Source: Oxytricha trifallax (taxonomy: Eukaryota; Ciliophora; Spirotrichea; Sporadotrichida; Oxytrichidae). Taken from it: DNA of 64,000 nt. Made by a program: the position numbers and the translations under genes. The notes below the pieces were generated by a model. The model made no database searches, was not told where the DNA came from, and saw nothing but the letters and a program-made list of their open reading frames with translations. Shown piece by piece: positions 36,501 through 47,000 of the stretch. Numbering within the stretch: position 1 is the first letter of the stretch; the number at the start of each line of letters is the position of its first letter. Where the stretch lies: the NCBI GenBank assembly GCA_000711775.1, contig ARYC01019105.1:1-64000 (forward strand), given 5' to 3'.

Positions 36501-39500
36501 GACCCCTGGTTGTGTTGAGATCTGTGGTGATGGTTTCAACTACGGGTTCTTCCAGTGCGACGATGGAAACGTGATCAATGGAGACGGATGCTCTAGTAAG
36601 TGCACTATTGAGAGTGGGTTTAATTGCACCACAGGCTCTAAGTTTTAAAATATAAAAATATAAAATTAGCGCCCAGTGTTTGCATGGACAATAAAAATCC
36701 TACTCCAAAGATCAGTCTGGTTTCATCCAAGAATTTCATTTACATCGAATTTGTACTAAAAAGATAATAAGATATAATGCTTTAGATAAAATTTAATTTG
36801 ATGAGGAAGTCTAGCTGTAAAAAGCACTTGATGAGACCAACGTTAAAATTATATATATATTTTTTAAATATAAGATATAAATCACTATCACGGGTCCACA
36901 ATCGTCTTATAAGTTTGACTGGCGTTTAGCTGATGACTACAAGACCTCAGAACCAGTGCAGATGGCAGTTATAGAACTTAGTATGTACTCTTCACTCAAA
37001 GGAGATAGTAAAGAGCAGGTTATTATATAATTCCTCACCGATCAAATTTAAATTAATTAAAAATTCTTATAGTAATTCAGTCATTAGTTTATCATATAAG
37101 TATCAAAAATTTACAAAGACCCAACTGGAAACGGAATAATAACAGTACCACTGTATTCTTACTTAAACAAATATGAGTACATCGATCCCGAGACAAAGGC
37201 CAAACTTGATGCTGCAGGAGACACCTCAATGCTAGCCACATTTGGTGCTGTAGCCATTAACCTGGTTATATCTCAGTTATTTGGTGGAAGTATTGCAGCT
37301 ATGTGGACAATGGTCAACACTATCCAATTGATAAGTCTGCTACCTCTGTGTAATGTCAATTTCCCTAAGATTAATCAGAAAATAATATTTCAGAATTTAA
37401 AATAAAGAATATAAAAAATTTATAGTATAACAAAATAAAATATAATTTAAATATAATTCATCATAATTATAATTTATTAATTCGTAGATCTGATTATTAA
37501 ATTATAAGATTTTGTAAGTTCAATTTAATTAATAATTTAATCCTCGACTAATTATATTAAAACTAAATATAATCAATTACTTTTTCAATTTAAGATCACA
37601 GTAATGGTACTTGAGAAGATGCTCACTTCTCACGGTGAGTCCACAATAATCCCGAATGTCTTCTATACTTTTCTGATCAATCGCAGTGGCTCCGCAGTTA
37701 AGGTAGAACCAGCACTCAATGAGAGATTTAGTGACTACGGTTGGACTGTTAGTAATTTCCTATATCTCTCCGGGAGAAAGATTTTACTCTGGACTCTAAT
37801 TATCTTCGCTTATCATAAGAAATTATATCTAGAATAGCCAATTATTGAACAATTTCAATGTAGTTTTTATCCATTTGTGTGGTATATGAAACGTAAATAC
37901 GCAGATAAACACAAGCTGTGCTAAATGTGGGTGAAAGCTGAGCAGAAATTCCGGTATACTTTACTGTTAAGAGGTGTGATTATGTCATATGTGTCCATGT
38001 ACTTAGCTTTTATCTTGGGTATCTTCTAGATGGACCTCACAACTATGGAGAATACTATCTCCGCTTTCTCTGCTATAGCTTTTGGTATATAAATATTTAT
38101 ATAGTATTTAAAGGTATTATCCTGACATACTTGCCGGTGCTGCTGATGAATAAAAACTATTAAGTTTTTATTTTATTCAGTAAATTTAATGAAAACTTAA
38201 AATTATTATGATGATATATTTTAATACAATACTTATAATGGCATTTATTTTTTAATGAATTTGATACTTAAATAATCATAAATTATTTATAACATATAAT
38301 TTATTGAATTAATATTATATATGATTAAATCTTTATCCTTATATTTATCAAATTTTTAAGGTGGATACATTTCTATTACTTGTACTATAAAAAGAATGAT
38401 TTTAATTTATAAAATAGCATCTTTCAATCTTATTAAATCTTTAAATAATATAATTTCTTATAAATCTTGTAAAATATGTTTATAATAACATTAAATCCCT
38501 AACTTTTAATCACCTTAAAACCTTAATTAATAAAACTTCTCAAAAAAAGATTAAATATGTTTCTAGTTTTGAATATCCTTTAGAGAAATTACGAGAAAAT
38601 TCAGACCGACAAGTTTATGATTTCCTACTCCACAATCGTAAAGGAGGTGGATCTCTCTCACCCAATTTATGAAAATTTTAATGTTTTTTACAATTTTCTT
38701 AATTATTTAATCAGATACATGTACTACCCCGTGTTCCTAATGAGAAGAGCGCTGTTCGCTATTTCACTTGTGCTCTTTGCAAACAATCCCGTATAGTAAA
38801 TTGGTTTCATGAGTGCCACTGCTTTAATTATAATAATATATGGTAAAATTGATTGCAAATTCAAATAAATATATCTTTTGTGATGATTATCTATGTATGT
38901 GTGATCAAACCACAAAAAGAAAAAGTTATGTTTATATTTCAGTATTATTATATATCAATCATTTCTAAATTTTGTAAAAGTGATGATTATCTTGACAGCA
39001 TTTGGTGAGGGTGTCTTATTGTTCCTGCATTTGTACTCAATCCTATTTCTGGATGAAGATCTACCTGAAGAGAAATCTAATTCCTACGGTTGGTTCATGA
39101 TATGCATCATCGGGCTCTACATCCTCACCAACTGGGTAGTAAATTACTAATTTTGGCATAGATTTTATGATATAGAATGAAACAATTAGCTCAATTTATT
39201 CAATAGTAATCATAGTAATAACAGTGAAGCAGTTGAAACAAAAATGGGCTGACTATAAGAAAAGCAAAGTGGATGTGAAAAAGAAGGCGGAGGAAGACAA
39301 AGAGTACAAGAAATGGAAAAAGAAGCGACACATCAGGAGACAGATGGAGCAGGAACAAGAGAAACAGCAAATGCTTGAGATATTGGACGATGAAACTAGG
39401 ATTTTATATTTAAGTTAATTTCAAATGCTTTTATGAGTTTTGGCAATTAGATGGGGGGGTAATAAAAATAATAAAACTAGGAAAAACCAGAGAAGCAACG

Positions 39501-40568
39501 GAGATGTGCAAGTGACAATTCCAAATTTCATGCAAGGACCGTAGCATTACTCTCCTTCTCCCTTCTCCCCGACTCCTTATTCACCGTACTCTCCTTACAC
39601 TCCTAATAATTTTATTGAAGATATGTACTAAACATATTAAATAACGGAATGTTAGATCCTGATGGGACAATTGCTATGTTTCCACCAATGAATGATATGA
39701 ATCAACATAAATTTTATTATTTTTTATTAATTTTTTACCAAAAGATTATTCGTACTTATTGATTTTTTATCTCTAAAGCTTATTTTTCTCGCAATATCTT
39801 TCAAATCAAAGCTATTATAAATTCTTTTTAAGGATAAGTAATTAATTTAAATGAGTTTGTAGATTATATATACAAATATGATACATTTTTATGAACGGCA
39901 CTGGGTACAATCACATACCATCACTTTCTGATATAAATGGAAACGCCAATGCCGGTGGTGACCCTATACTTGACGAACCACCATCTCCAAATATCTTCGC
40001 CAGCAACAATAAATTCCTGCATGATTAGATTTCCGAATAGCAAAAACAAGCCTCCTTTAATATTATTAAAAGAAACTTAATATTATTCTTTTAAGTTTTA
40101 TACTATGTGACTCATAATTGTTTCAAAATATGAATAGAAGTGGGAGCGGCTAATCAGAAAGATATCAAAGCAGTTTCACTCAGATCGGTCCAGGTGGTGG
40201 GTTTCCCCCTAATTCATCACTACGGTCTCCCGGTATCAAGCCAAAGATCGTTGATAGATACGCAAATGATGATAATTAGATATAATAAATAATAATATTA
40301 AAAAATTAAAAAATATCTCAAATTATTTAGATCCTATTGACTGATAATTTTTAAGTCAAATTAATATTATATGTATATAATATATTAATATATTTGTATA
40401 ATCTGAATGATAATAATTATTTGTTATTTTTCAGGACAGGGTATTAACAATAGACCATAGAGTAATGGAACTAATAATCCAAGTGCACTTGATTATTAGC
40501 AATTTTATTTAAAAATATTACAATTCATTTTAATTGTATAAATTTAATAATTTTATAATTTAAATTGA
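21550..40568 (+). CDS. Copy A: giant LamG + Cys-rich repeat + multi-pass membrane protein (MDS/IES gene)
   Basis: Starts at ATG 21550 with a hydrophobic leader, then PPDHFYDF. LamG/ConA-like segments follow: ADRPNYCANGASTQPERGPD (21935), NLGLGSKFMIAAWLKLHPQP (22465), DGWYLFSVMVDSSS (26185), GFFTMGKLYIWKKLG (26860), VNDDAKSQVIFAEW/LFDTATDLG (27620/27880) and LTGFTVEFWIRR (28478). Furin/EGF-like Cys repeats run from 33390 to 36350, for example YGNCTCKPGFYYN and CKTCTAGANSNCLTC. A CGDGFNYGFFQCDDGNVING motif (DUF4215-like) is at 36520. About eight hydrophobic segments follow (37240-39220), then a basic coil (WKKKRHIRRQMEQEQEKQ) and a Gly/Pro/Ser tail to TGA 40566. It is probably a cell-surface protein with extracellular repeats and a cytoplasmic tail. 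The germline form has dozens of IESs; the list here is incomplete. Ligand and role unknown. Confidence 0.85.
22041..22460. other. AT-rich IES DNA in copy A
   Basis: About 400 bp between the first two LamG MDSs. Nothing but AT-rich DNA seen. Confidence 0.5.
23351..23540 (-). CDS. MORN-repeat coding fragment inside copy A's germline locus
   Basis: The minus strand reads QTFIRKDYGVSQWKNGDRYE followed by GYWK, a good match to the MORN consensus (YG...W.NGD.YEG.W). Upstream, an exon-like ETLVEAVYSQKK ends in AAAAAAAGTAAG and is separated by a short insert ending in TTTTAACAG, like an intron. MORN repeats bind membranes or form scaffolds. Only one repeat is visible, so this is a fragment or one MDS of a gene on the opposite strand. 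Confidence 0.6.
23831..24319 (+). CDS. Overlapping-ORF cassette, ORF1 (162 codons), unrecognised
   Basis: ATG 23831 to TGA 24317, Gln as TAA/TAG throughout. The frame stays open upstream (LNLIDTCSEVLM), so the true start may be further left or across a junction. It reads YLLNKAIKKNPDLIQSISFI, then FIIELDHQKQQSQRNSPAND, and a basic end, HSRRSKNLYHTLN. Mostly helical; no membrane segment or known motif. Its last 74 bp overlap ORF2 in another frame. GC is well above the flanks. Confidence 0.65.
24246..24722 (+). CDS. Overlapping-ORF cassette, ORF2 (158 codons), unrecognised
   Basis: ATG 24246 to TGA 24720. A structured N-terminus (MKEWHSRLVFNTVDVVKIFT, then MILIRLVEVFETIDKEALVT) is followed by an acidic/polar, Gln-rich low-complexity middle (NTQDVEMNDQFHDVPDVDKK, QSAQQQQP) and a basic end (QLKIQNKNIWRQKTQKV). 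It begins inside ORF1 and ends inside ORF3, in a different frame from each. A disordered acidic middle with a basic tail would fit an adaptor or nucleic-acid-associated protein, but that is only inference. Confidence 0.6.
24635..25279 (+). CDS. Overlapping-ORF cassette, ORF3 (214 codons), unrecognised
   Basis: ATG 24635 to TGA 25277, intact. It reads MEAKDIKGIINEQHWSEIEV, then QDWQTFGLSLTKDILKIPII, PQTRGYIPPGVGIINDDPQA, EYLLGIIFNLIEEDDHQTLV and a C-terminus ARQLTAQQQK. Looks like a compact alpha-rich globular protein with no signal or membrane segment. The first 88 bp overlap ORF2. Just after the stop, AAGGGCTTGTCCCTT and GGGGGTCCCC are short palindromes that could form RNA hairpins. No family recognised. 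Confidence 0.7.
25280..26180. other. AT-rich IES DNA after the three-ORF cassette
   Basis: Very AT-rich apart from the small palindromes next to ORF3 (25300-25350). A few odd words (GGATAGGGTTTATATAACG at 25907) but no supported feature. Confidence 0.4.
27661..27878. mobile_element. Miniature TBE-type element acting as an IES in copy A, pointer GAATG
   Basis: Left tip CAAAACCCAA plus a run of 12 C; right tip GGGGTTTTGGGGTTTTG. GAATG flanks both sides (27656-27660 and 27874-27878). Removing 218 bp joins GTAATATTCGCAGAATG to GTTATTTGATACC, giving IFAEWLFDTATD in frame and matching LILHWNFDDDT in copy B. The inner right end shares AGGGTATTGCTTGCGTC with the TBE repeat. Too short to encode anything. 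Confidence 0.85.
29070..30064. mobile_element. Foldback element, ~425-bp near-perfect arms, 140-bp loop
   Basis: 29070-29499 and 29642-30064 are inverted copies, e.g. GCGCAGTCTCTGCGATGTAT at 29285 and its inverse at about 29840. The arms include repeats of ATATCTTCAT/GTATCTTC and AACAACAGCAG-like words. No ORF. The high arm identity implies recent insertion or gene conversion. It lies in an IES between LamG MDSs of copy A. Confidence 0.9.
30238..31634. mobile_element. Foldback element, ~480-bp arms, coding core
   Basis: Arms 30238-30720 and 31150-31634 are inverted and close in sequence, including TTTGACC/GGTCAAA repeats and a GC-rich inner edge, CTTCCCGCGCGCAGCTCTAT. The core (30721-31149) encodes a minus-strand protein fragment whose C-terminal codons run into the arm. 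A coding core between long arms suggests capture of a gene piece. Confidence 0.9.
30670..31110 (-). pseudogene. Captured ORF in foldback core, one in-frame TGA
   Basis: ATG 31110 opens MNLYGTDVDQANGNTVICGS, then TTEYDTVLNLMSNLD. TGA stands at 30970 where Trp would read well (NLD-W-IIYWAYTASF), and the frame then continues MGANYNYEADMVYTQCSITD, IVIVKQEYEYGQYVYSKKIT and GDFNCIQSGFVIEL to TGA 30670. Codon use is balanced and more GC-rich than the arms. The composition suggests an extracellular or secreted beta-rich protein. Family not recognised; non-functional unless TGA is read through. Confidence 0.55.
31635..33150. other. AT-rich IES DNA in copy A
   Basis: About 1.5 kb, strongly AT-rich, no coding or repeat structure seen. 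It ends near a LamG-type MDS reading ANQMITQLSMIWMHF (33180) and YLDEFQPEFKKHSALNPCIK (33357). Confidence 0.5.
34690..35490. other. AT-rich IES DNA in copy A
   Basis: About 800 bp between two Cys-rich MDSs (ADTNTNQ and SCETCSGGGGPDKCTKC); no structure seen. Confidence 0.5.
35699..35772. other. IES in copy A, pointer ACATGT, absent from copy B
   Basis: ACATGT at 35693-35698 and 35767-35772. Removal of 74 bp gives CYTCAENSITG, as in uninterrupted copy B (CYTCAENTITG, about 48720). Confidence 0.9.
36645..36667. other. Tiny IES in copy A (23 bp), pointer TT
   Basis: Removal restores TGSKLAPSVCMDNKNPTP, matching copy B, which is uninterrupted here. The pointer is short, so exact borders may shift by a base or two. 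Confidence 0.75.
37372..37596. other. IES in copy A, pointer TAAGAT, absent from copy B
   Basis: TAAGAT at 37366-37371 and 37591-37596. Removing 225 bp joins NFPK to ITVMVLEKM in frame. Copy B reads KYPQITVLVFEKM without interruption. Confidence 0.9.
37815..37871. other. IES in copy A, pointer TTATC, absent from copy B
   Basis: TTATC at 37810-37814 and 37867-37871. Removal of 57 bp gives FAYPFVWYMKRKYAD, matching LAYPVVYYMKKNYAD of copy B. Confidence 0.9.
38089..38117. other. IES in copy A, 29 bp, pointer GGTAT
   Basis: GGTAT at 38084-38088 and 38113-38117. Removal gives AIAFGIILTYLP; copy B reads AIAFGILLTYLP with no insert. Confidence 0.9.
38667..38711. other. IES in copy A, 45 bp, pointer AAT
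   Basis: Removal joins LSHP to IRYMYYPVFLMRRALFA in frame; copy B is uninterrupted at this place. Confidence 0.85.
39143..39209. other. IES in copy A, 67 bp, pointer TAGTAA
   Basis: TAGTAA at 39137-39142 and 39204-39209. Removal gives NWVVIIVITVKQLKQKW; copy B reads NWVVIITITVKQMKQKW without insert. Confidence 0.9.
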
Positions 40569-41091
40569 TAATTGACGAAAGTGAAAATGAGCATTAGAGA
40601 TGTTGTCATAAAACCTTAATTTAATAATTACATAGTAAAAACAGTTAATAAATTTAAAAAGAGAATAAGGAGCTTAGTTATTTTTATTAAAAGCATTCTT
40701 TAAACTTAATAATTCAATTTCTTAAATTTATTTATTTAAATACTTCTTTACTATTAATTCTAAATTGTATCGTATTAAGAACTTTAATATGAATTGTATA
40801 AATTAATATGATTATTATTATATAAGAATGGGTCATTTCGATATTGAATTTATTCATCTCATGGTTTTATAATACTATATTTATATGAAATTAAATGCAT
40901 TAAATAATTGTATAAATTACATATTATAAAATGGTCGATAATTATAAACACATTTAAAAGTAGATTAGTTGTGATTTACATATTGATGATTTATTTATGA
41001 ACATTTAAGCAATAATATTATAATTATTAAAGTTACTAATGCCAAAAATTATAATATTAATATATTTAATTAAATTATTCTTGGATATCTG
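40569..41091. other. AT-rich spacer between copies A and B
   Basis: About 520 bp, almost all A/T. It must hold the 3' end of A and the promoter of B; no motif stands out. Confidence 0.5.
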
Positions 41092-44000
41092 ATGTTTTTA
41101 GCATCTTTTTTAATCCTTATAAATTAAACATATTCATAGACATTGGCTCCTGATCATTACTATGATTTCACTATTGTTAGAATTACATTCGTTTTATAAA
41201 ACAAATGATGACGAATTCAATCAAACTTAATAATTCAAACTATTATAATAAAATATTAAATATGATTTCATAGGAATTTAATCAGATATTTAATTCTTAA
41301 CTCGTAGATAATAGGCAATCAACTTTAATTTAAGTTTAAATTAATGTCTCATATAGCCAATATAGTATAAAATATATATTAATTTAAGAATTAGTTATTT
41401 AATTTACTCTAAATTCACATTATTCTTTATTTTCCAAGCAAAACAATTACAAATAATTTTATTAATCATATATTTATTTTTATAATAATATTTATTATGA
41501 ATAATTTCTAATTTGATAATAAAGTGTACAGCTATAACTAATATGATTGGGTTTATGACTAGATAACTCAAGACGATCTTTAAAATTTCGGTTCAATCCG
41601 TAAGTAATAATGCGCCATATAAAAAGATTATTTGTCCATATTGATGTTTATATAGTTTTCTAACTAATTATTATAACTTCAAATTTTACAATTAAGATTC
41701 CAGTCTTTTTTTTTACAATGAGTTACTCTCCATATAAAGTTAAGCGATATGTTAAAACAGTAAATATATATAGCTGATAGAGGTGTTTGTGTTGATGAAC
41801 CGAGTACTCAGCCACTAAGAGGCCCTGATGGTATGCAATTTTCAAGCTATAGGGACTCATTAAGGCTTGAAAACTCCAATATTACCTAATTAATTATAAA
41901 AATTGCTTAATAATCTAGTGCACTTATTTGTACAATTAAATTATATTTTTCTTTAAAATTTGCTCTATTTTTAATTTGAAATACCTTCTTAATTTTAAAA
42001 TAAGTAGTATAAAATTTAATACAATTATAACATGATGATGACCAATAAATACTAGATCGCTATTTGGGTTAAAATTCTGCCATAATAAGTGTATAGGTAT
42101 GACAAGTTCTTTACTTAAAAGCTATATATTAAATTGATTATTATAACTTAACTATTAATGAGATTGCTTTTTATCATATTTTTAATAAATATAATTGGAT
42201 ATTTCAAGCGTTACGATCAGAGTGACAATCCAAAGATTATGATTGGCCTTTATACATTAAATATATTTATATTATATTAATGATAAATTTTTAAATATTA
42301 ATACAGATTCAAATGATGGGTTGCTATATTTAAATTATTTTAACAGTGGATTTTTCAAATTAATAATTTGACAATTATATACAATTAAATTGAATGTTAT
42401 ATTTCTAATTCAGAACAGAGTTGCAAACTTTTATAAATTAATTCTGAAATATTAATGAATATAAGAAATAATTTTAATTGATACATGTTTATTTTAACAT
42501 TCATTGTTACAGTAGCTTTATTTATAAAATTTGATAAAAATATTGTTTATATTTGACAATAATTAGAAATGTTTAAATAGTAAGGATACTTCTTTTTTAA
42601 ATAGTGATTTTATTATAAAACAAAGAATATACACTGTAATGTATTTATGTTAAATTTACAATCTTTTTGTTATTTAGTAAATAAACGTAAAAAAAAATTA
42701 TTGTTATTCCAATTTAATTTATTTAAAAAATAATGACTTTATTAATTGCCAAATTTGAAATTTATATTTTGACATAAATTAATTAAATTCCTTAGTTATA
42801 ATAAATTACATAATTTTGAAACTTATTACAGTCCTTACTCTACACAGTCTTAATTTATAATAAACATATAGAAAATATTTATTACTTACCTTAAGACAAA
42901 CTTAAAAATTTATATTTAATTTTTTATTTTTATTTTCAGTGAAAATATAATAAAATATTTAAATTTAAGTTTATTAAGAGGTAATGTGGACCCGAGTCTT
43001 GGAGGGTGGCATTTAATCTCCGTGGCTTTGGATTCTTCTTCAGGGACGAAAACTATCATATCTATGAGAATAAGAGGACCAGGACCCGCTTTTAAGTATG
43101 ATAATTATATTGAGACTGTCACAAACCTGGTTTATCAAGATTATATTATATTTATTTGGAATTATCCTGGATGATTACTTAAATATTTCATAATATTCTT
43201 GTAAAAAGTCTAAATATTTTTGAATGTTTTGTAAAATGTAATTTTATTAAGACACATTTGCATTATCATCAAAGATGGATACTTATATAGGGGGTTATTC
43301 TCAAACATAAAATCATTTTAATTAACTAAATTTAAGAAAATTTTATTCTTTAATATTGTGAGGCATCATGGAAAAGATACAGAGACGGAGGCTTTTTTAC
43401 TATTGGAAAATTATACATTTGGTAAAATTTTGCAAACACAGCATCTGATTTACAGTTTGACAAGTATTTCTTTAAACAGAACGGTGCTATTCAACCAAAA
43501 TGTAAAATGTTCTCTATTTAAAATGTTTTGAATTTATAATAATGTCAAGGTATTGAGCCTTGCCTTTCTTGCGCTGTGAGCTATCCTTTTTATATAATTT
43601 AATGATTTAGAATGAGTTTTCCAATTTATAGATTATTCAATAATATCCTCTCCCAATTACTACAACATCAAACCTAAATTGCTCTACTATCTCAGCATCC
43701 ACCTCTGACTTGCTAATTCTTCACTGGAATTTCGATGATGATACAACCAGTCCTCAATACATTCTAGATTAGAGTGGAAATGGCATTCATTTAAAGCATT
43801 TTTATATAATAATTAAATTGGTCAATTTCATTTATAGAAAAACCCTGTGAATGATAACGAATAAGGTGAAGTAATGAGAATAAGATTTTATAGTTAACGT
43901 TTGACTTAATTTTTATATATAAAGAATATTCGGGCAGGGGTATCTATTCTATGGTTATAATATTCTCTAATCTGTGAAATTCGTGCAGTTTAATAAGTAT

Positions 44001-47000
44001 AAGTAATTCACTGTTGAAGTGTGGATGAGGAAAATTTATATTAACTTTTTAAATTACTGATAGCTTTAGTTATAATGCAGCATTAAATGTTAAAAATTAA
44101 TAAATATATATATTATTATGACAATCTCAGCATTGACTCAAGGAGCAGTTCCTTTTTAAAAACTAAATATTTCATTATAATTGTTATTTATTAATAAAAA
44201 TGAAGATACCATACAATGATTTTTATATTCGAAATAAATTTAGGATAATTACAGTATAAATTACATAATTTTAATACTGTAAATTTCACTTTTTTTATTT
44301 TAAAATTTAAAAAAATTACAATTTTTGTGAATAAAATACGAATAAATTCAACTTCATTATAGGATTATTTGTTCCGACCGAGACCACCTACCCCACCCCC
44401 TACCCCACCTCCCGGTCTACCGAGACCCCCTACCCCACCCCCTACCCCACCCCATAAAATACCCCATTTCATATCAAAATTTTTGTCCTCAAGGTCTGGA
44501 TCGATTTCCTTCTTGACATCTCGACTACATGACCCTTTTATATATAAAAAATATCATAAAATTTTCAAAATTTTTTATCTTCTTACTAATGCTTAATATG
44601 ACTTTGCACTTAAGTTTTTACTTGATTCTCTTGGTAATTCGATTTTTATTCTTACTTTGAAAGGAAATTTAATTTAAAACTATTTTCTCTAGGTATAAAT
44701 TATAATTTTAAAAAATTTTATATTCATTGACAATTATGCATAAATTTTATATAAAATATTTTTACTATTGAATCATCTCCTTTCAATATAATTCCTAAAA
44801 ATATGATCATAATTTTTTATTTTTTTAAAACTTTATTTCGTTTAATACAAAAATATTTTATATTTCTTTTAAAATTTGATAATAAAATCAAAAATCTTTT
44901 TACTATCAGATGATTGTACTTCAAATAAATCTTTTTTGATAACCTTTCTCAATAGATTTATAGTTTTTAAACTGGAATTCAAAACAAAATTAAATATGCA
45001 AAAGTTTTTTAATATTCTTAACTTATCAAAAAAGATTTATTTGAAGTACAATCATCTGATAGTAAAAAGATTTTTGATTTTATTATCAAATTTTAAAAGA
45101 AATATAAAATATTTTTGTATTAAACGAAATAAAGTTTTAAAAAAATAAAAAATTATGATCATATTTTTAGGAATTATATTGAAAGGAGATGATTCAATAG
45201 TAAAAATATTTTATATAAAATTTATGCATAATTGTCAATGAATATAAAATTTTTTAAAATTATAATTTATACCTAGAGAAAATAGTTTTAAATTAAATTT
45301 CCTTTCAAAGTAAGAATAAAAATCGAATTACCAAGAGAATCAAGTAAAAACTTAAGTGCAAAGTCATATTAAGCATTAGTAAGAAGATAAAAAATTTTGA
45401 AAATTTTATGATATTTTTTATATATAAAAGGGTCATGTAGTCGAGATGTCAAGAAGGAAATCGATCCAGACCTTGAGGACAAAAATTTTGATATGAAATG
45501 GGGTATTTTATGGGGTGGGGTAGGGGGTGTGGTAGTGGGTGGGTAAGCGGTGGGGTAGGGGGTCTCGGTAGACCGGAGAGTGGGGTAGGGGTGGGGTAGG
45601 TGGTCTCTCGGTCGGCAACAATTATTGATTCTACATAACAGATCAATAAATTTCAATTTTAAATTCTCTAGGGCAGTGCCATTTCTGAACCAATGCGACA
45701 TTGTCTAAAACAAAAGTAAATCTTTATAGATTAAATATATTTGAATACCTGCTGCTTCGGGTCCTATTAGGGCATGGGAACATCAAAAACATATTTTTAA
45801 ATACAAAGGATTACTCTAAAAAGCTCTAATACACATAAATTAGACAGTTTAAGATTAAATTACTTATATTTTTTTGCATAATTTTTTAATTCAAAATTAA
45901 TAATTATTAACTATGTAAAATCGCATAAATTTATATTAATATGTATAAATTTAAAGAAATTATATAATTTAAAAAAAATTTTATTATTCATGTATGTTAT
46001 ATTTGCCTATTTTACTTTAATGTGATGACATTGAAAAAAATTAGAGATGGTAATTATTAAAATTAATTAAAAATAAATAAAAATTATGTATTAAATTAAA
46101 ATATTTGTAATTTAATTATATCTTTTTGTGTGTTATAAGAGCTTTAAGAGTTGATTTGTAATAAAAAAAGTTAACTCATATACTCTACCACAATATGAAA
46201 TCAATAGGCATGAAAATATATTTAAACTATAATAAAATACATTTGGTTCATGTAATTTCGGTTTAGTTTAGATATGGCACCCCCAATTTCTCAAATTCTA
46301 TATATTTAATTAATGTAACAGATATTACAGGTGCTAACGGATTAATGGGATTTCAAATAATAGATAACCCAGGCAACAATCAAGTGCGATTCTTCTATGA
46401 AAATAATTCAAAGACGGTGTACTTTTAAAATAATAACTATTTCCTAACTGACTAATGGCACTTCTTTTCAATGTCAGCAAATGCAGCCTTTATTTATTTA
46501 TTCTCTGTTAATAAATAATAAATGATTTATTAAGATTGCCTATACAAACACAAACTAATATAAAAAGTATTAAATTATTTTTTCATCTAATTAATCAAAC
46601 AATTGGAGTATACATTGCAGGTTTCAGGTTGATTAAACTGTAGCATGTATTTTAAATTGTATTTTTAAAATATAAAAATTAAATAAAAAATGTAAAATAA
46701 TAGCATCTCAAACTAACTCTGCCAACTCTAATAATCCCTTTTTAACTAACAATGATGGGTAAATAAGAATCACAGGTTATAGGTCATACATTTACAAAAG
46801 TTGTATTATCATTAAATTCATCATAGTTAATGTATAACTTAACAAACAATAAGAAATTCATTTATAAACTTCTAATAAAGCAAAGTTTAATTATGGAATA
46901 ATTTTTATAAAAGTGTAAAGATCTATTCTTATGCAAAATATGAGGATGAGATGAACTCGGCAGCATCCTCAAGTTAATTAATATTTCAACATTAATTTAA

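Noticed and set aside
44369-45701. Proline/threonine-rich ORFs at the foldback tips
   Set aside because: They come from reading the CTACCCCACC repeat and its inverted copy; no other protein signal.
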